A DNA stretch of 64,000 bases from Pseudorasbora parva (lineage: Eukaryota; Chordata; Actinopteri; Cypriniformes; Gobionidae): positions 22,305,355 to 22,369,354 of the forward strand of contig NC_090183.1 in assembly GCF_024679245.1 (NCBI RefSeq), in the 5' to 3' direction. Each line of letters begins with the position of its first letter. The stretch's first letter is position 1. The position numbers were made by a program, and so were the translations under genes. Under the pieces are notes generated by a model. That model had not been told where the DNA came from. It saw only the letters and a list, made by a program, of their open reading frames with translations, and searched no databases. Below, piece after piece: positions 20,721-31,127 of this stretch.

Positions 20721-23700
20721 CTAACCTATCCCTGTCGGTGGAGGAACAACTTTACAGTGTGACACGTGCGTCCAAGCTTTCCTTCCCTGACACAACACTG
20801 CAGCTGCTGTAATCAACATCACTTGATGTGGTCCATGCCACTTAGGCTCTAAGGGCTTGTTTTTGAATGACTTTATCATCACCCACTGACCTGGGATGAT
20901 CGTGTGTCCACCTTCTGGTGGCCTCTGCCAACATGACTCAACTCTCTCTCTGGCACTCTGTACTGCCTTTGTGAGGTTTTCACAGTAAGTGATCAAGGCA
21001 TCTGAGGCAATGTGAACATCAGCATTTCTAAGATCAATCACGCCTGGCATCTGCATTGGCCGTCCTGTAATAATCTCATGAGGGCTCAGTCCTACGGATC
21101 TGTTAGGTGACGCTCTCATACTACACAGAACTGCTGGCAGCGCCTCAACCCATGATACTCCTTCCTGATGCATTTTGCTTAGTCTGGTTTTGATTGTTCT
21201 GTTGGCACGTTCAACCTGTCCTGATGCTTGTGGCCTGTAGGGGCAGTGAAGATTCCACTTAACTTTCAACATTTTAGACACTTCCTTGACTACCTGTCCT
21301 GTGAAGTGTGTACCTTGATCTGAGTCAATGGAATCTGGTAATCCCCATCTAGGAATGAAATCAGTGACAAGACATTTAGCGGTATGTGCAGCTGTAGCAC
21401 GCCCTGTTGGATAAGCTTCTATCCATCTTGAGAACTTGTCTATCACAACCAAAACGTCAGTTTTACCCTTACAAGGAGGCAACGATATGTAATCAACTTG
21501 CAGGTGACGAAATGGTCCTGGTGGAGCTGGGGTATGTGTTGCTGCTGTAATTGCTGCTGGCACATCATTATTTTTCTGACATGTAACGCATCTTTTGACT
21601 GTTTCGTTAGCTACATTTCTGAATTTTGAATTCCACCATTGATTTGAGAACCTGTGATTCATTGCTGCTGGACCACTGTGACCCAAATTGTGTATTTGTT
21701 GAGCCAAATATGGAAGCAGTGATTCTGGGGCAACATACTTTCCCCACTTGGTCCAGCAGCCAGATGAATCCACTGTGGCTCCTTTGTCTAACCATGTCCA
21801 TGCTTCATATAGAGGAACATCTTTGTACAGGTCAATTATTGATTCAGGAGGCAGAATCGTCTTCTGTGCTGTACTACCTGAACATACTTGTACAGTTGCA
21901 TAGGAACAAGCTTGTTTAGCAGCTACATCAGCAAGAGCATTACCTTTAGCTTCCATAGTATTAGTTGTGAGATGTGCTTTCACTTTGATCACCGCTAATT
22001 TCTTTGGAAGTTTCATGGCAAACATTAGATCTTTTACTAATCCAGCATGCTTAATGGGGGATCCAGCAGAAGTTAGAAACTGTCTACTTTGCCAAATGAC
22101 ACCAAAATCATGAATTACCCCAAAAGCATACCTGGAATCAGTGTAGATATTTGCAACCGATCCTAAAGGTAGCGTGCATGCCCTAGTTAAGGCTACTAGT
22201 TCTGCAGCTTGAGCTGAAAAATGATCTGGAAGACGTCCTGAAGCTACCACTTCAGTGGTGGAAGTGACTGCATAACCTGCTCTTCTGTTACCTACAATCA
22301 CTTGAGCTGAACCATCAACAAACAACTCCAAATCTGCATTCTCAATGGGAGTTTCTGCTATTTCACTTGTAGCTGCGTATGTAAGCGTAACACAATCGTG
22401 AGTCATTTCTCCTTCATCCTCTAACAAAACTTCAGTCATTGCAGACATCCTACATGAGGATGGGTTTGTGACAGGTGCACGCTGTAAAACAATGTTCGGG
22501 GCTGTGAGGGTTGTTAACCAATTTCCCCAACGAGAAGAGGTGACAGAGGTGACTTTTGCTTGATTCAATAGTGCGGACACTGCATGAGGGCATCTTACAT
22601 TTACAGTCTGTCCTAACACCATTCCTGATGAAGCCTGAAGGGCCAAATGAACTGCCTGCACTGCTCTAAGACAAGGGCCCATCCCTTGAGCGACTATGTC
22701 CAGTTTACCAGAATAGTAATGAATTGGGCGCAAAATGCCCCCATGATCTTGCATTAGACATGCAGTCATGAAGCCTAAGTGTTCATGGACATAAAGCACA
22801 AAGGGCCTGTCAGATTGGGCAATTCCTAATGCTGGTGCTTGACATAGTGCTCTCTTCAAATCATTGAAAGCTTTGAGCTGAATTTCTTCCATACAAACAG
22901 TATCAGAATCTTTAACTTGGCCTTTCAACAAGTCATAGAGAGGTTGTGCAATTGAGGCATATTCTTCAATCCAAGGTCTACAGTAACCTGCTGTTCCTAA
23001 AAAAGATCGGAGTGATTTAATAGTATTAGGCGGAGGTATAGCTTTGACAGAAGCGGCTCAATCCTGTGTAATAGATCTATTTCCTGCACCAATTGTTTGA
23101 CCCAGAAATGTGACTTGGTTTTTAGCAATTTGAGCTTGGTGAAAGCTACATTTGTGTCCTTTTTTCTGCAAATAGTCCAACAATGCTTTCAAGTCAGTTT
23201 GATGTACCTTGTGATCGGTAGAGGCAATCAAAATATCATCGACATATTGAATCATGGTGGACTGTTTGACTGGACATTCTGGGTCACACAAATCACGTCT
23301 GACAGCCTGATGGTATATGGTTGGGGAATTCTGAAATCCCTGTGGCAACCGTGTCCACTTGAATTGTTCATAGTCAACTGTGAAAGCTAACCATGCCTGG
23401 CTGTCAGAGTGCAAGGGTAAAGAAAAGAATCCATTAGACATATCAATTACTGAAAAAACTTTACAATCTAATGGTAAGCCATTACAAATTGTAGATGGAT
23501 CTGCTACAAGAGGGGTGATTTTATCAATATGTTTATTGGCTACTCTGTAGTCTATGGTGAGTCTCCATGTCCCATTGGATTTTTTTATGGGCCATACAGG
23601 TGAGTTACAGGGACTGTTGGTTTTAGCTAGCACTCCTTGCTGCAACAACTTTTCTACAATAGGTTTGATTCCCTGTATAGCCTCCTTATTGATTGGATAT

Positions 23701-24238
23701 TGTTTGGTTACAGGAGGTGGAGTTCCTGTCAATTTGACTGGTTCTACGCCTGTCAAAAACCCACAATCATCCTTATCTTTAGCCCAAATTGGGTGATTCT
23801 GTAAGAAAGCATACTCAGGAGGGGTTGAACCATTGGTAGAAACTTGTGCTGAGGAAATTTTTATGCTAGTAGATTCTGAGGACATGTCTAAAGTTAGATG
23901 TACTTGTCTGAGTAGATCCATGCCTAGAATTGCACCTGTATTTAATGGAGCACATAGCAATTTTGTAGTCAGAGTCTTTGGGCCGAACTGTACCTCTATG
24001 GATGGTGTTTCATACAAAACCGAATCTTCACCTATTACACCAGTTAAACAAAGTTTAGTTTTCTTGTACGGAATGTTTAAACCTTTAGCCAATTTTGTAG
24101 GAATTACTGTAATTTCTGCACCTGTATCAAGCAAAAAGTCAATCTCTTTCTCTTTTATGCTACCTTTCACAAATATTCTCTTGTCATTGTGATGGATTAC
24201 AGGGGAAAGGCAGCTACTCACAGCCCCAACAATTAGTT
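20721..24238 (-). pseudogene. Provirus pro-pol, open except for one TGA
   Basis: Read in the -1 frame relative to gag. Domains in order: aspartic protease (LLDTGAEITVIP), reverse transcriptase (LPQGFQNSPTIYHQA, catalytic YVDDILIAS), RNase H (LFVDGSAQ, IYTDSRYAFGVI), integrase with HHCC zinc site (HNLGHSGPAAMNH, CVTCQ) and DDE triad (VDYISLPP, DSDQGTHF, SGQVERANRT). The C-terminal PLEPKWHGPHQVML segment is the GPY/F-type module of gamma-like integrases. The only break is TGA at 23058-23060, between RT and RNase H; about 1170 codons are otherwise open. Products would be cleaved by the protease and act in the particle and nucleus. It is an animal retrovirus relic and is only described here. Confidence 0.88.
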
Positions 24239-25630
24239 TTTTGCCTGTTCTTTTTGTGCTTTTAGAAGAGCCTGAGCAAGCTGTCCTAAAGTTTCATTGT
24301 ACCCTGGCGGAACTACTTCAGGATTGTAGGCTGGCTGAGAAGGAACAGAATTATGCATAGCATTTCTTTTCCTATCTTGCAACTTCTTCCTACACTCTTT
24401 CTCCCAGTGACCTGATTTTTCACAGTAGTTACATTTGCCTTCTCTCTTAGGCCATCTGTTGTCTTGATTTCTTGTGCTAAACGTAGCTGCTGCTACTCTT
24501 ACTTTTGCCTTAACATCCGCATCTCTTTCCCATGTCGCTAACCTTTCTAGGTTACTTCTGAGAGTATTGTTAGACCAAGTTAGATCTAGGAATGGCAATG
24601 CTTTTCTGTACTCGGCTAAAAGACCATCTGACCAGACGCGAACAAAAGCTCCCTGGTCATCTAAAACACATTCAGAATCATCAACTATTCCACTGTAAGT
24701 TACAGCTGACTGACAAAATCTTTCAGTGTATTCGCTGACAGTTTCTTCTTTCCTTTGCACACAGTTAGTGATTTTGGACCAGTCTACTTTGGGTCCCATG
24801 ATATTCTTTAGAATTTTCAAAACACCTTCTCTCATATCGCCTTTACTGACATGTCGTAGTTCAGAAGTAACAGCAGACTCAAAACTGTTGAATTCAGATT
24901 CAGTTAGAATTTGTGACATCAGCTGTGTGACTTCTGTTAACGACATGTCGTAGAGACGCATTTTGCATAACAATGTCCTTCTAAATTCAGAAAAATGTGT
25001 GCGTGCTGAGGGTAAGCTCTGGGATAATCTTTCTATGTCTTTAGGTGCTAGTCCTTTAGCTACAGTTTGTACTTGTTCAACAGAGTTATGAGGAACACTT
25101 TCAATCCCAGATCTTTTCCTTGCACCACATACCTTCACTGAATTGTCAGGCACATCAGTTACTGTTTGGATAGCTACATCTGTTTCAAACAAAGTTTGTA
25201 AGTCAGGATAAGTGTTATCAGTCTGACCAACTTCATTCACGTCAGTTTTCTCTGCAGCTTTGTTGCGGTTCAATTTCTTTGTCAAAGATGCTACCCTAGC
25301 ACTGAACTCTTTGTTCTGTTTCTCTAGCTCTGAGATACGCTGAGACTGTTGTCTAGCTAGCGCTAAACCAAATTCTCTATGACAACAAATAATGCCTTTC
25401 ACATTGTTCTTGCAAATACATGCTCCTAAAACTTTTTTACATTCATCAATTGACCAAGTCTTGTCTGGATGGATCTCATATTTCTTTGTCAAATACAATC
25501 TGACTGACTCAGTCACAATTGATTCCATGTGCTCTCCTAACAATGACTTAAATTCACTATCTGACCACAAAGGCGTCGCAAGACCACCTTTTTCAATTGT
25601 GGAGAACAGTCTAGCATTCTTTCTAAACAT
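24233..25630 (-). CDS. Provirus gag polyprotein, intact
   Basis: The first ATG of the frame is at 25628-25630 (MFRKNARLF); the open frame extends a little further upstream only through a TTG. It gives 465 codons to TAA 24233-24235. An N-terminal coiled coil (QQSQRISELEKQNKEF, ARVASLTKKLNRNK) is followed by a capsid-like helical region and one CCHC knuckle (CNYCEKSGHWEKEC). No Gly at position 2, so no myristoylation signal. The coiled coil before capsid and the single knuckle are unlike simple gammaretroviral Gag. It would form the particle core and package RNA. Confidence 0.85.
   Translation of the reverse strand: MFRKNARLFSTIEKGGLATPLWSDSEFKSLLGEHMESIVTESVRLYLTKKYEIHPDKTWSIDECKKVLGACICKNNVKGIICCHREFGLALARQQSQRISELEKQNKEFSARVASLTKKLNRNKAAEKTDVNEVGQTDNTYPDLQTLFETDVAIQTVTDVPDNSVKVCGARKRSGIESVPHNSVEQVQTVAKGLAPKDIERLSQSLPSARTHFSEFRRTLLCKMRLYDMSLTEVTQLMSQILTESEFNSFESAVTSELRHVSKGDMREGVLKILKNIMGPKVDWSKITNCVQRKEETVSEYTERFCQSAVTYSGIVDDSECVLDDQGAFVRVWSDGLLAEYRKALPFLDLTWSNNTLRSNLERLATWERDADVKAKVRVAAATFSTRNQDNRWPKREGKCNYCEKSGHWEKECRKKLQDRKRNAMHNSVPSQPAYNPEVVPPGYNETLGQLAQALLKAQKEQAKN
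24236..24242 (-). promoter_or_regulatory. -1 ribosomal frameshift heptamer A AAA AAC at gag/pro border
   Basis: The minus-strand heptamer AAAAAAC is in the gag reading phase (A AAA AAC) and is followed at once by the gag stop TAA. Slipping by -1 enters the protease frame, which is open. A GGGG...CCCC pair starts about 8 bases downstream and could form part of the stimulatory structure; this was not folded. Confidence 0.8.
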
Positions 25631-26130
25631 GTTTCTTTGTAACCACACAATCAAAACACTAAAACTCTAGTTAACAGAGGGTATACTTGTTAACATAGAT
25701 CAACTACTGTTAACCTTCCTTGGTAAAACAGAGGACAACACAAATATTAGCCTGCAATGCTAATCTTCCCTGCTGAAAAACAGAGGCTGAACAACTATTA
25801 GCTGGTGATGCTAATTCTTCCCTGTCTGGAACAGAGGTAAACCAATTCTTCCCTGCCTGAAACAGAGGCTTATAAACTATTCTTCCCTGCCGAAACAGAG
25901 GCTTATAAACTATTCTTCCCTGCCGAAACAGAGGCTTACAAACTATTAGCTTGTGATGCTAACCTTCCCTGCCTGGAAAACAGAGGATAACTTTCATCTC
26001 TAAAACACATTTTTTAGAGGATAACTTAGTTAATCAAACCCTACAGCTGTCTGATAACTCTTCTCTGGCTGTGCAGAGGATAACAAATTTGTACTGGTCT
26101 TAATGGTTCTTTTGGATAGAGTGACTCACC
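25631..26130 (-). repeat. Provirus leader array 1, unit about 33 bases
   Basis: About nine degenerate repeats around CTTCCCTGCCGAAACAGAGG plus CTTATAAACTATT (plus-strand reading), best preserved at 25850-25955. It lies in the 5' untranslated leader before gag. Confidence 0.75.
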
Positions 26131-26149
26131 AACCCTTGGTTGTACAGAA

Positions 26150-26440
26150 CAATTCAGCTGGATTCAGTCTGGAACAAAGTCAGAATCTTTGTTGAGCTGG
26201 ATTCAGTCTGGAACGAAGTCAGAATCTTTGCTGAGCTGGATTCAGGTGGAACGAAGTCAGAATCTTTGCTGAGCTGGATTCAGTCTGGAACGAAGTCAGA
26301 ATCTTTGTTGAGCTGGATTCAGTCTGGAACGAAGTCAGAATCTTTGTTGAGCTGGATTCAGTCTGGAACAAAGTCAGAATCTTTGCTGAGCTGGATTCAG
26401 TCTGGAACGAAGTCAGAATCTTTGTTGAGCAGGATTCAGG
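26150..26440 (-). repeat. Provirus leader array 2, unit 39 bases
   Basis: About seven close copies of a 39-base unit containing GAGCTGGATTCAGTCTGGAA and CGAAGTCAGAATCTTTG (plus-strand reading). One copy is short by 3 bases (GATTCAGGTGGAACG). Because 39 is a multiple of three, a plus-strand frame stays open across it; I do not consider that a gene. Confidence 0.9.
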
Positions 26441-26451
26441 TGAGGATCTCT

Positions 26452-26469
26452 ATACGGGTCACGGCACCA
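26452..26469 (-). promoter_or_regulatory. Provirus primer binding site, tRNA-His-like
   Basis: Minus-strand TGGTGCCGTGACCCGTAT lies 4 bases inside the 5' LTR edge. The first 12 bases match the complement of animal tRNA-His 3' ends; two of the last six differ. The primer assignment is from memory of the tRNA sequence. Confidence 0.65.
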
Positions 26470-26473
26470 AAAC

Positions 26474-27004
26474 TGTTGGAAACTCATAAGTGAAGACCAG
26501 GAGAGCTTGGGCATATCTTTCGGGCAGGCGTTCCTCTTTATTGAGAAACACACGTGCCGTCTGTGGCTGCAGTCGTCCAAGTCTAATTCTAAACAGTATA
26601 CATTGTAATTTATCCACATTTCAGGGGGAGGGATTTACACAGTAGAGGAGGAGACAATCTAAACAAAGGAATGCACATGTTGTTTAGGTAAAAGGGACAC
26701 ACCCCATACATTTCCAGGTCACCAGTCCTAATCCTATCAGCATAACAGTGCCAATCAAACCACCAATCCGAATCATATCAGCATAACAGTACCAATCAGA
26801 CGAATAGATGCAAATGTGATCACTCTGACAATGTTGCTTATAGATCAGGAAGTGCATAAAGACAAAAGACTGATTAGCTTGATCTCCTTAGAATGTAGTC
26901 AACCTGAAACCTCCAAACCGTAAAGCATTATGCACATAACAAACTGTTAGTATACTATTACATTGGAACCTTGATATAACAATTTATAAATTTGTAATCC
27001 CACA
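26474..27004 (-). repeat. Provirus 5' LTR
   Basis: 531 bases, the partner of 19064-19594. DIRS-2 ORF1 resumes directly after the AGCT duplication at 27005-27008, which shows that the provirus split that ORF. Confidence 0.92.
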
Positions 27005-27008
27005 AGCT

Positions 27009-27689
27009 CCAGCCCTGCCATCGAAACCAGTTAAAGACGACTTCACGTCTTAATGGCAGGGCATACACATCGGCGGGTCAGGCGGCGGCGGCCTGGCACA
27101 CAATGGCTGTGTTGCAGGCTTATCAAGCTGGCCTGCTGAGGGACCTCGATCGGGGGGAGGGCCTACCCCCTGATGCGATGGCTGAGTGGCGCACCACGGA
27201 TCTCTCTCTCCGGGCGGCCAAACACATAGCAGTCGCCATCGGACGGTCAATTGCGGCTATGGTCGCCACGGAGAGGCATCGGTGGCTAAACTTGGTGGGC
27301 ATCGGGGTGAAAGAAAAGGCTTTTCTCCTCGATGCCCCGGTCTCGCCCTCTGGGCTTTTCGGCACCTCCGTCGAGGCGGTGGTGGGAAAGTTCAGAGAGG
27401 CGAGGGCGCGCTCAGCGGCGTATAGAACGTGTATTCCGCTGAGATCTGGGGCGGCGCCCAGGCAGGAGGGTGTCCCTGGCCCATCAAGATCCGAGGATCA
27501 TCAAAAAAAAAAAAAAAAAAGGAAATGGGCCAACGCAGTAGCGTGGCCTCTCGTGCGCCCCCTCCGTGGAGGACTAGGACGTGGAAGAGGCGGGACACCC
27601 GCAACAGGAGGAGGGACATCGGGGAGAAGAACCGCTTCCAGCGCCCAAAGCGAGGTGGTGAGTCTCCGCCCCCGAGGGCGAGGAAGTGA
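27009..27689 (+). pseudogene. DIRS-2 ORF1, C-terminal part after the provirus
   Basis: In the frame of 27103 it encodes the segment AWHTMAVLQAYQAGLLRDL, then a region aligned with DIRS-1 ORF1 (LRAAKHIAVAIGRSIAAMVA, RHRWLNLV, KAFLLDAPVSPSGLFGTSVE). A run of 18 A residues at 27504-27521 shifts the reading; the usual basic tail (PKRGGESPPPRARK, ending 27689) is in the frame of 27429. This conserved core followed by a basic tail is the Gag-like part. No RT follows. Confidence 0.78.
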
Positions 27690-29150
27690 TGTTGTGTCCC
27701 CTCCTTTGTTGTTCTGTTGTTTTTCTTTTTTCTCCCCGGGCGCGCTTTACACCAGGCCGCGCGGGCTGATGATGAGCGGAGGTGAGACTCTGACGAAAGC
27801 CTGCCAGGCCGGTGTGTGCTCTGCCCGCACACAGTGCATCGTCTCTGGGAAAAGCGGGATTTCGCGGCCGCCTCCTCGGCCTTACATGTGAGAATAAAGC
27901 GCCCCACCCTCAGGTTAGTGCGCCGAAGCATGCATGTTACATGAAGCGATGAGGCACTGAAGACAGCGGGTGAGTCCCCTTTTAGGGCAAACATTCTTCT
28001 TTAATGCCGTATGTTTGGACTCTATGCTTCCCTGAGGGATATTTTGTCTACAAAAGATGAAGAAAAGTGTAACAGTTGGAGAAGTGGGCCTGTAGTTCCC
28101 CAGTAAAGGTGGCTAGAACGATGTTTGTATAAACACAGTGTGTTTATGTAGGCTTATGTTTGCTAGTGTAGCAACAGTAGTTTATAAGGCTGTTTTCTCT
28201 TCTGGATATGTGTAATATGAGCAGTTGAGGCCACCGCACATGCCGCGGGCATGCAGCGGCGATATAAACTGACGTATGTTCTCCTGGTGAACTTTTTTAG
28301 CTGTAGCCACCTCTGGGTAGCGGTGGCACCTCTGCTAGTGAAATACCTAGATGAATTTGTGAGGTTAGGCTAGCGCATGAACTGCAGTAAGGTCTGTCCC
28401 AGTCCTTTTTAGGGCCGTTGTGGTGGGATTATCAGACCGATGCTAGTGCATCAAGTTGGCCTAGGCTGTTGATGGGATGACGGTGGCGTCTCGCGGTGGC
28501 ATATCGCCCTGGCAGTTGCCCCGGGCTCCTGTCGGTATCCCCGCAGGAGCTTTGTATCCCTACCCGGCCTCCCCGCAGTAGGGTCGTCCGGCCAATGCCC
28601 ACCCCCCTTCTGCATTTGGGGGTTGTTATTAATGCAAAAAGGTGTATAGCAGAATGAATCGCGACTCAGCCAGTGGTCGTGGGGACGGGGTAGGCGTCTC
28701 TTCGCGGTGCGCAGTCAGACTGGTTTTGCTAGCCCCGCCCCCCCAGAGCTAGTGCAGCCGCCAGTTGGTTCAGGAAATGGCCGGTTGTGTGTGTTCAATA
28801 TCTTTCACTTTTTGCTCTGTGTCTTCTGCTTCACCTTTTAGGCTCGGGTCGAGCTGTACTTCGCAACCATCTGAAAGCATCGGTTGGTAGGATGCTCCCC
28901 TGGAGTCGAAACACTGTCACGGCTGACGCCCTTGCGCGGACAGCGGACCGCTGGACGACCAGACGGCCGCCCTGGAGGCAGGTGGCGTAAGTTGTACTCC
29001 CCTCGCTTTAGAGGGTTCAAGGCGTTTTATGCTGAGTGCACTGCTGTGGGCATTGTGTTTTAGGTCCACGCTGGTAGGCGCTGCCTGAGAGACTGCGCCG
29101 TCGCAGAAGGCTGCTATGGGCCGCTGGGGCAGACCGACTATAGAAGGCTG
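27690..29150 (+). other. DIRS-2 internal non-coding region
   Basis: Where autonomous DIRS elements have RT, this stretch has no frame with RT, RNase H or recombinase motifs on either strand. It is moderately GC-rich and holds only short chance ORFs. It looks like sequence that replaced the enzyme genes, rather than decayed enzyme genes. Confidence 0.55.
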
Positions 29151-30450
29151 GCTGGCGGGAGACGCCAGCCGAGGCAGTCCGGGCAGTTAACTCTGGGTCA
29201 GGTGGTAGGCCTCAGTAGGCCTCCCTGCGGGTGAATTCCCCGGTTCTCCCCTACGATGTCGGCTGCAGCAGAAACCTCGTCATAAGTGTGCCCCTAACGG
29301 CCTCCCTGGGGATGAGTCCCCAGGTAGTGACTGGATACCCAGTCCTTATCAGCCAGCAGACAGCCACTGTCAGCCCGACTTTGAGGGCTCGCTGAGTTTC
29401 AGCACGCCTCACATGGTGTCCCCTGAGGGGGTGACCTAGGGTTCCGACCATTGGTTGGCAGGATCTAGGCCGCTTTAGGCCTCCTGTAGGGTGAGCCCCG
29501 GTTCCCAGGTCTTGCAACAGTGTGCGTGGGTGCTAGCCAGGCGGCTAGCGTGGTCTGCTATCAGGGACGGGCCGCTTCAGGCCGTCCTATGGTCGTTTCC
29601 CGACCCTGCGGGGTTTCCGGTGGGATTTGCCATCGGATAAGCACCGCCTGTCACCAATCTAATAGGGAACTGCCATTCGGCAATAGGCCTCTCCAGGCCG
29701 CCCTAAAAAAAGACCGGACTGTACGTAGGCATCAAACAGGCCTCCCTGGAGGCGAGCCCCGGGAACACAACAGCTCCCGACAGTTTGCTCGTTGGCTGGC
29801 AGGAAGTAGGCCGCTCTAGGCCGCCTGAGGGTGAGCCCCCGAGCTGGGACGCTCGGTAGGCCAGTGTATCGGGCTGTCAGGCCTCTTCGGGCCTTTTTAG
29901 GAGGGGATTCCCGGACCAGGTCTCGGTGACAAGCTAGCCATTAGCATAGGTGGCTTCTGGCGTTATAGCCTCATGAGCCCCTGAGGAACCAGTAAAGCCA
30001 CCTTCCTGCGGCTCTTAACAGCTAGCACTAACGGTGCCAGGTAGAGGCGCCTCCTGGCCTCCCTGGAGGGGAAACGGTTCCCCTAAGCGGGAACGTAGAA
30101 CTGGCTTTGGGCTGACAGCTAGCGGCTGCCTGCCGTTGGGTCCCGGCCTGGGCCGGTATAACTCAGTGGCGGGCTCGTGCCCTAGCACAACGAGACTCCG
30201 TTTCTGCTGCGCAGTCCCTTCAGGACAGGGAACTGGCTAGCCTTCAGCATGGTTTACCTACCAGGCTGGCTTAAGAGCTCCCCTCATTGAGGGTCGTCTG
30301 CGAGCTTACGGCCGCTTGAGTCTGATCAGATGGGCAGGCCCCCCTCGGGGCCTCCCGGGTAGATCAGTCCATAGGCCTTTTTAGGCCTCCTGAGCACCCC
30401 TGTAATAAATGTGCTCAGTAGATCCTAGGATCGAGCAGAAGAGACTCCCC
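29150..30450 (+). repeat. Degenerate GC-rich array with AGGCCTCC core
   Basis: A core of the kind TAGGCCTCCCTGxGGGTGAG followed by CCCCGGTTC recurs at irregular spacing, roughly every 80-130 bases, with variants such as TAGGCCGCTTTAGGCCTCCT and CAGGCCGCCCT. I count more than ten copies. Many contain the palindrome AGGCCT. It is non-coding in all frames. Confidence 0.65.
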
Positions 30451-30983
30451 TCGATGGCAAGGGTAAGAAGCACTAAGCTGAGTACTGCTCTCCAGAATTC
30501 CCGTCTCCGAGTTCCGGTCTGAGGAGGACATTGCCAGTTTGCAGTCCCTCAGTCTGGATGCTCATAAGTAAGAGCGATGTCCGGAGGCTCTGTTTTGACA
30601 GACAGGGTTGGCCAAGCTGGGGTGTCCCACAGAAGTGATGCCAGGTGAGGCCTCCCTGGTGGCATTCGGTGAAGGTTTTTCCCGAATTAGTGACGGCTGG
30701 TGGCGCCCTCGGGTCCCCTAGCCACATTCTCTTAAGGGACTCCTTCCTTCGAAAGTAGTAGGTCCCAGGCCCTCGAGCAAGCCGAGAGTAGGAAACCTCA
30801 GTTAAAACTTGTTTAGGTTCTCTCTTAGGCATATAGCTTGGGCTATGACCGTAGGGAATGATGTCACTGGCAGCCTGTGTGGCTAGAGGGGGAGTGGTTC
30901 AGACTTTCCGCGAACACTCGTCCAGGCAGTTCTCACTGCCAGTAAGGGGCGTGCACTCCCCTCAGCATGGCGGCGTGGGTATA

Positions 30984-31100
30984 TCGTTCCCCGTAGCGTC
31001 AGCTTACGCAGTGCGAGTTCCCTTTCGAAGGGGAACGTCCCCGGTTACGTATGTAACCTTAGTTCCCTGAGAACAGGGAACGAGACGCTGCGTCACATGG
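30984..31100 (+). other. DIRS-2 internal complementary region
   Basis: The left half (GCGTCAGCTTACGCAGTGCG plus AGTTCCCTTTCGAAGG) is the complement of the left terminus. The right half (CGGTTACGTATGTAACC, GGGAACGAGACGCTGCGTC) is the complement of the right terminus. In the DIRS-1 model this region templates the joining of the two ends into a circle. Confidence 0.75.
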
Positions 31101-31127
31101 CCATGCTTCAAGGTGTGCCTGCCCACA

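Larger units (their letters stand above)
19064..27004 (-). mobile_element. Retrovirus-like provirus (class I / gamma-like pol), no env seen
   Basis: Minus-strand element, 7941 bases, with two 531-base LTRs (TG...CA), AGCT duplications at 19060-19063 and 27005-27008, a tRNA-His-like primer site, leader minisatellites, gag, and pro-pol. A 4-base duplication and the integrase C-terminus fit class I (gamma/epsilon-like) retroviruses. The LTRs are almost identical (one clear difference near 19353 / 26765), so the insertion is young. One stop codon lies in pol. Between pol and the 3' LTR only about 1.1 kb remains, without a recognisable envelope. Confidence 0.9.

Noticed and set aside
26140..26493. 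Plus-strand ORF of repeated ELDSVWNEVRIFA-type units
   Set aside because: It is the 39-base leader minisatellite of the minus-strand provirus; it stays open only because the unit length is a multiple of three.
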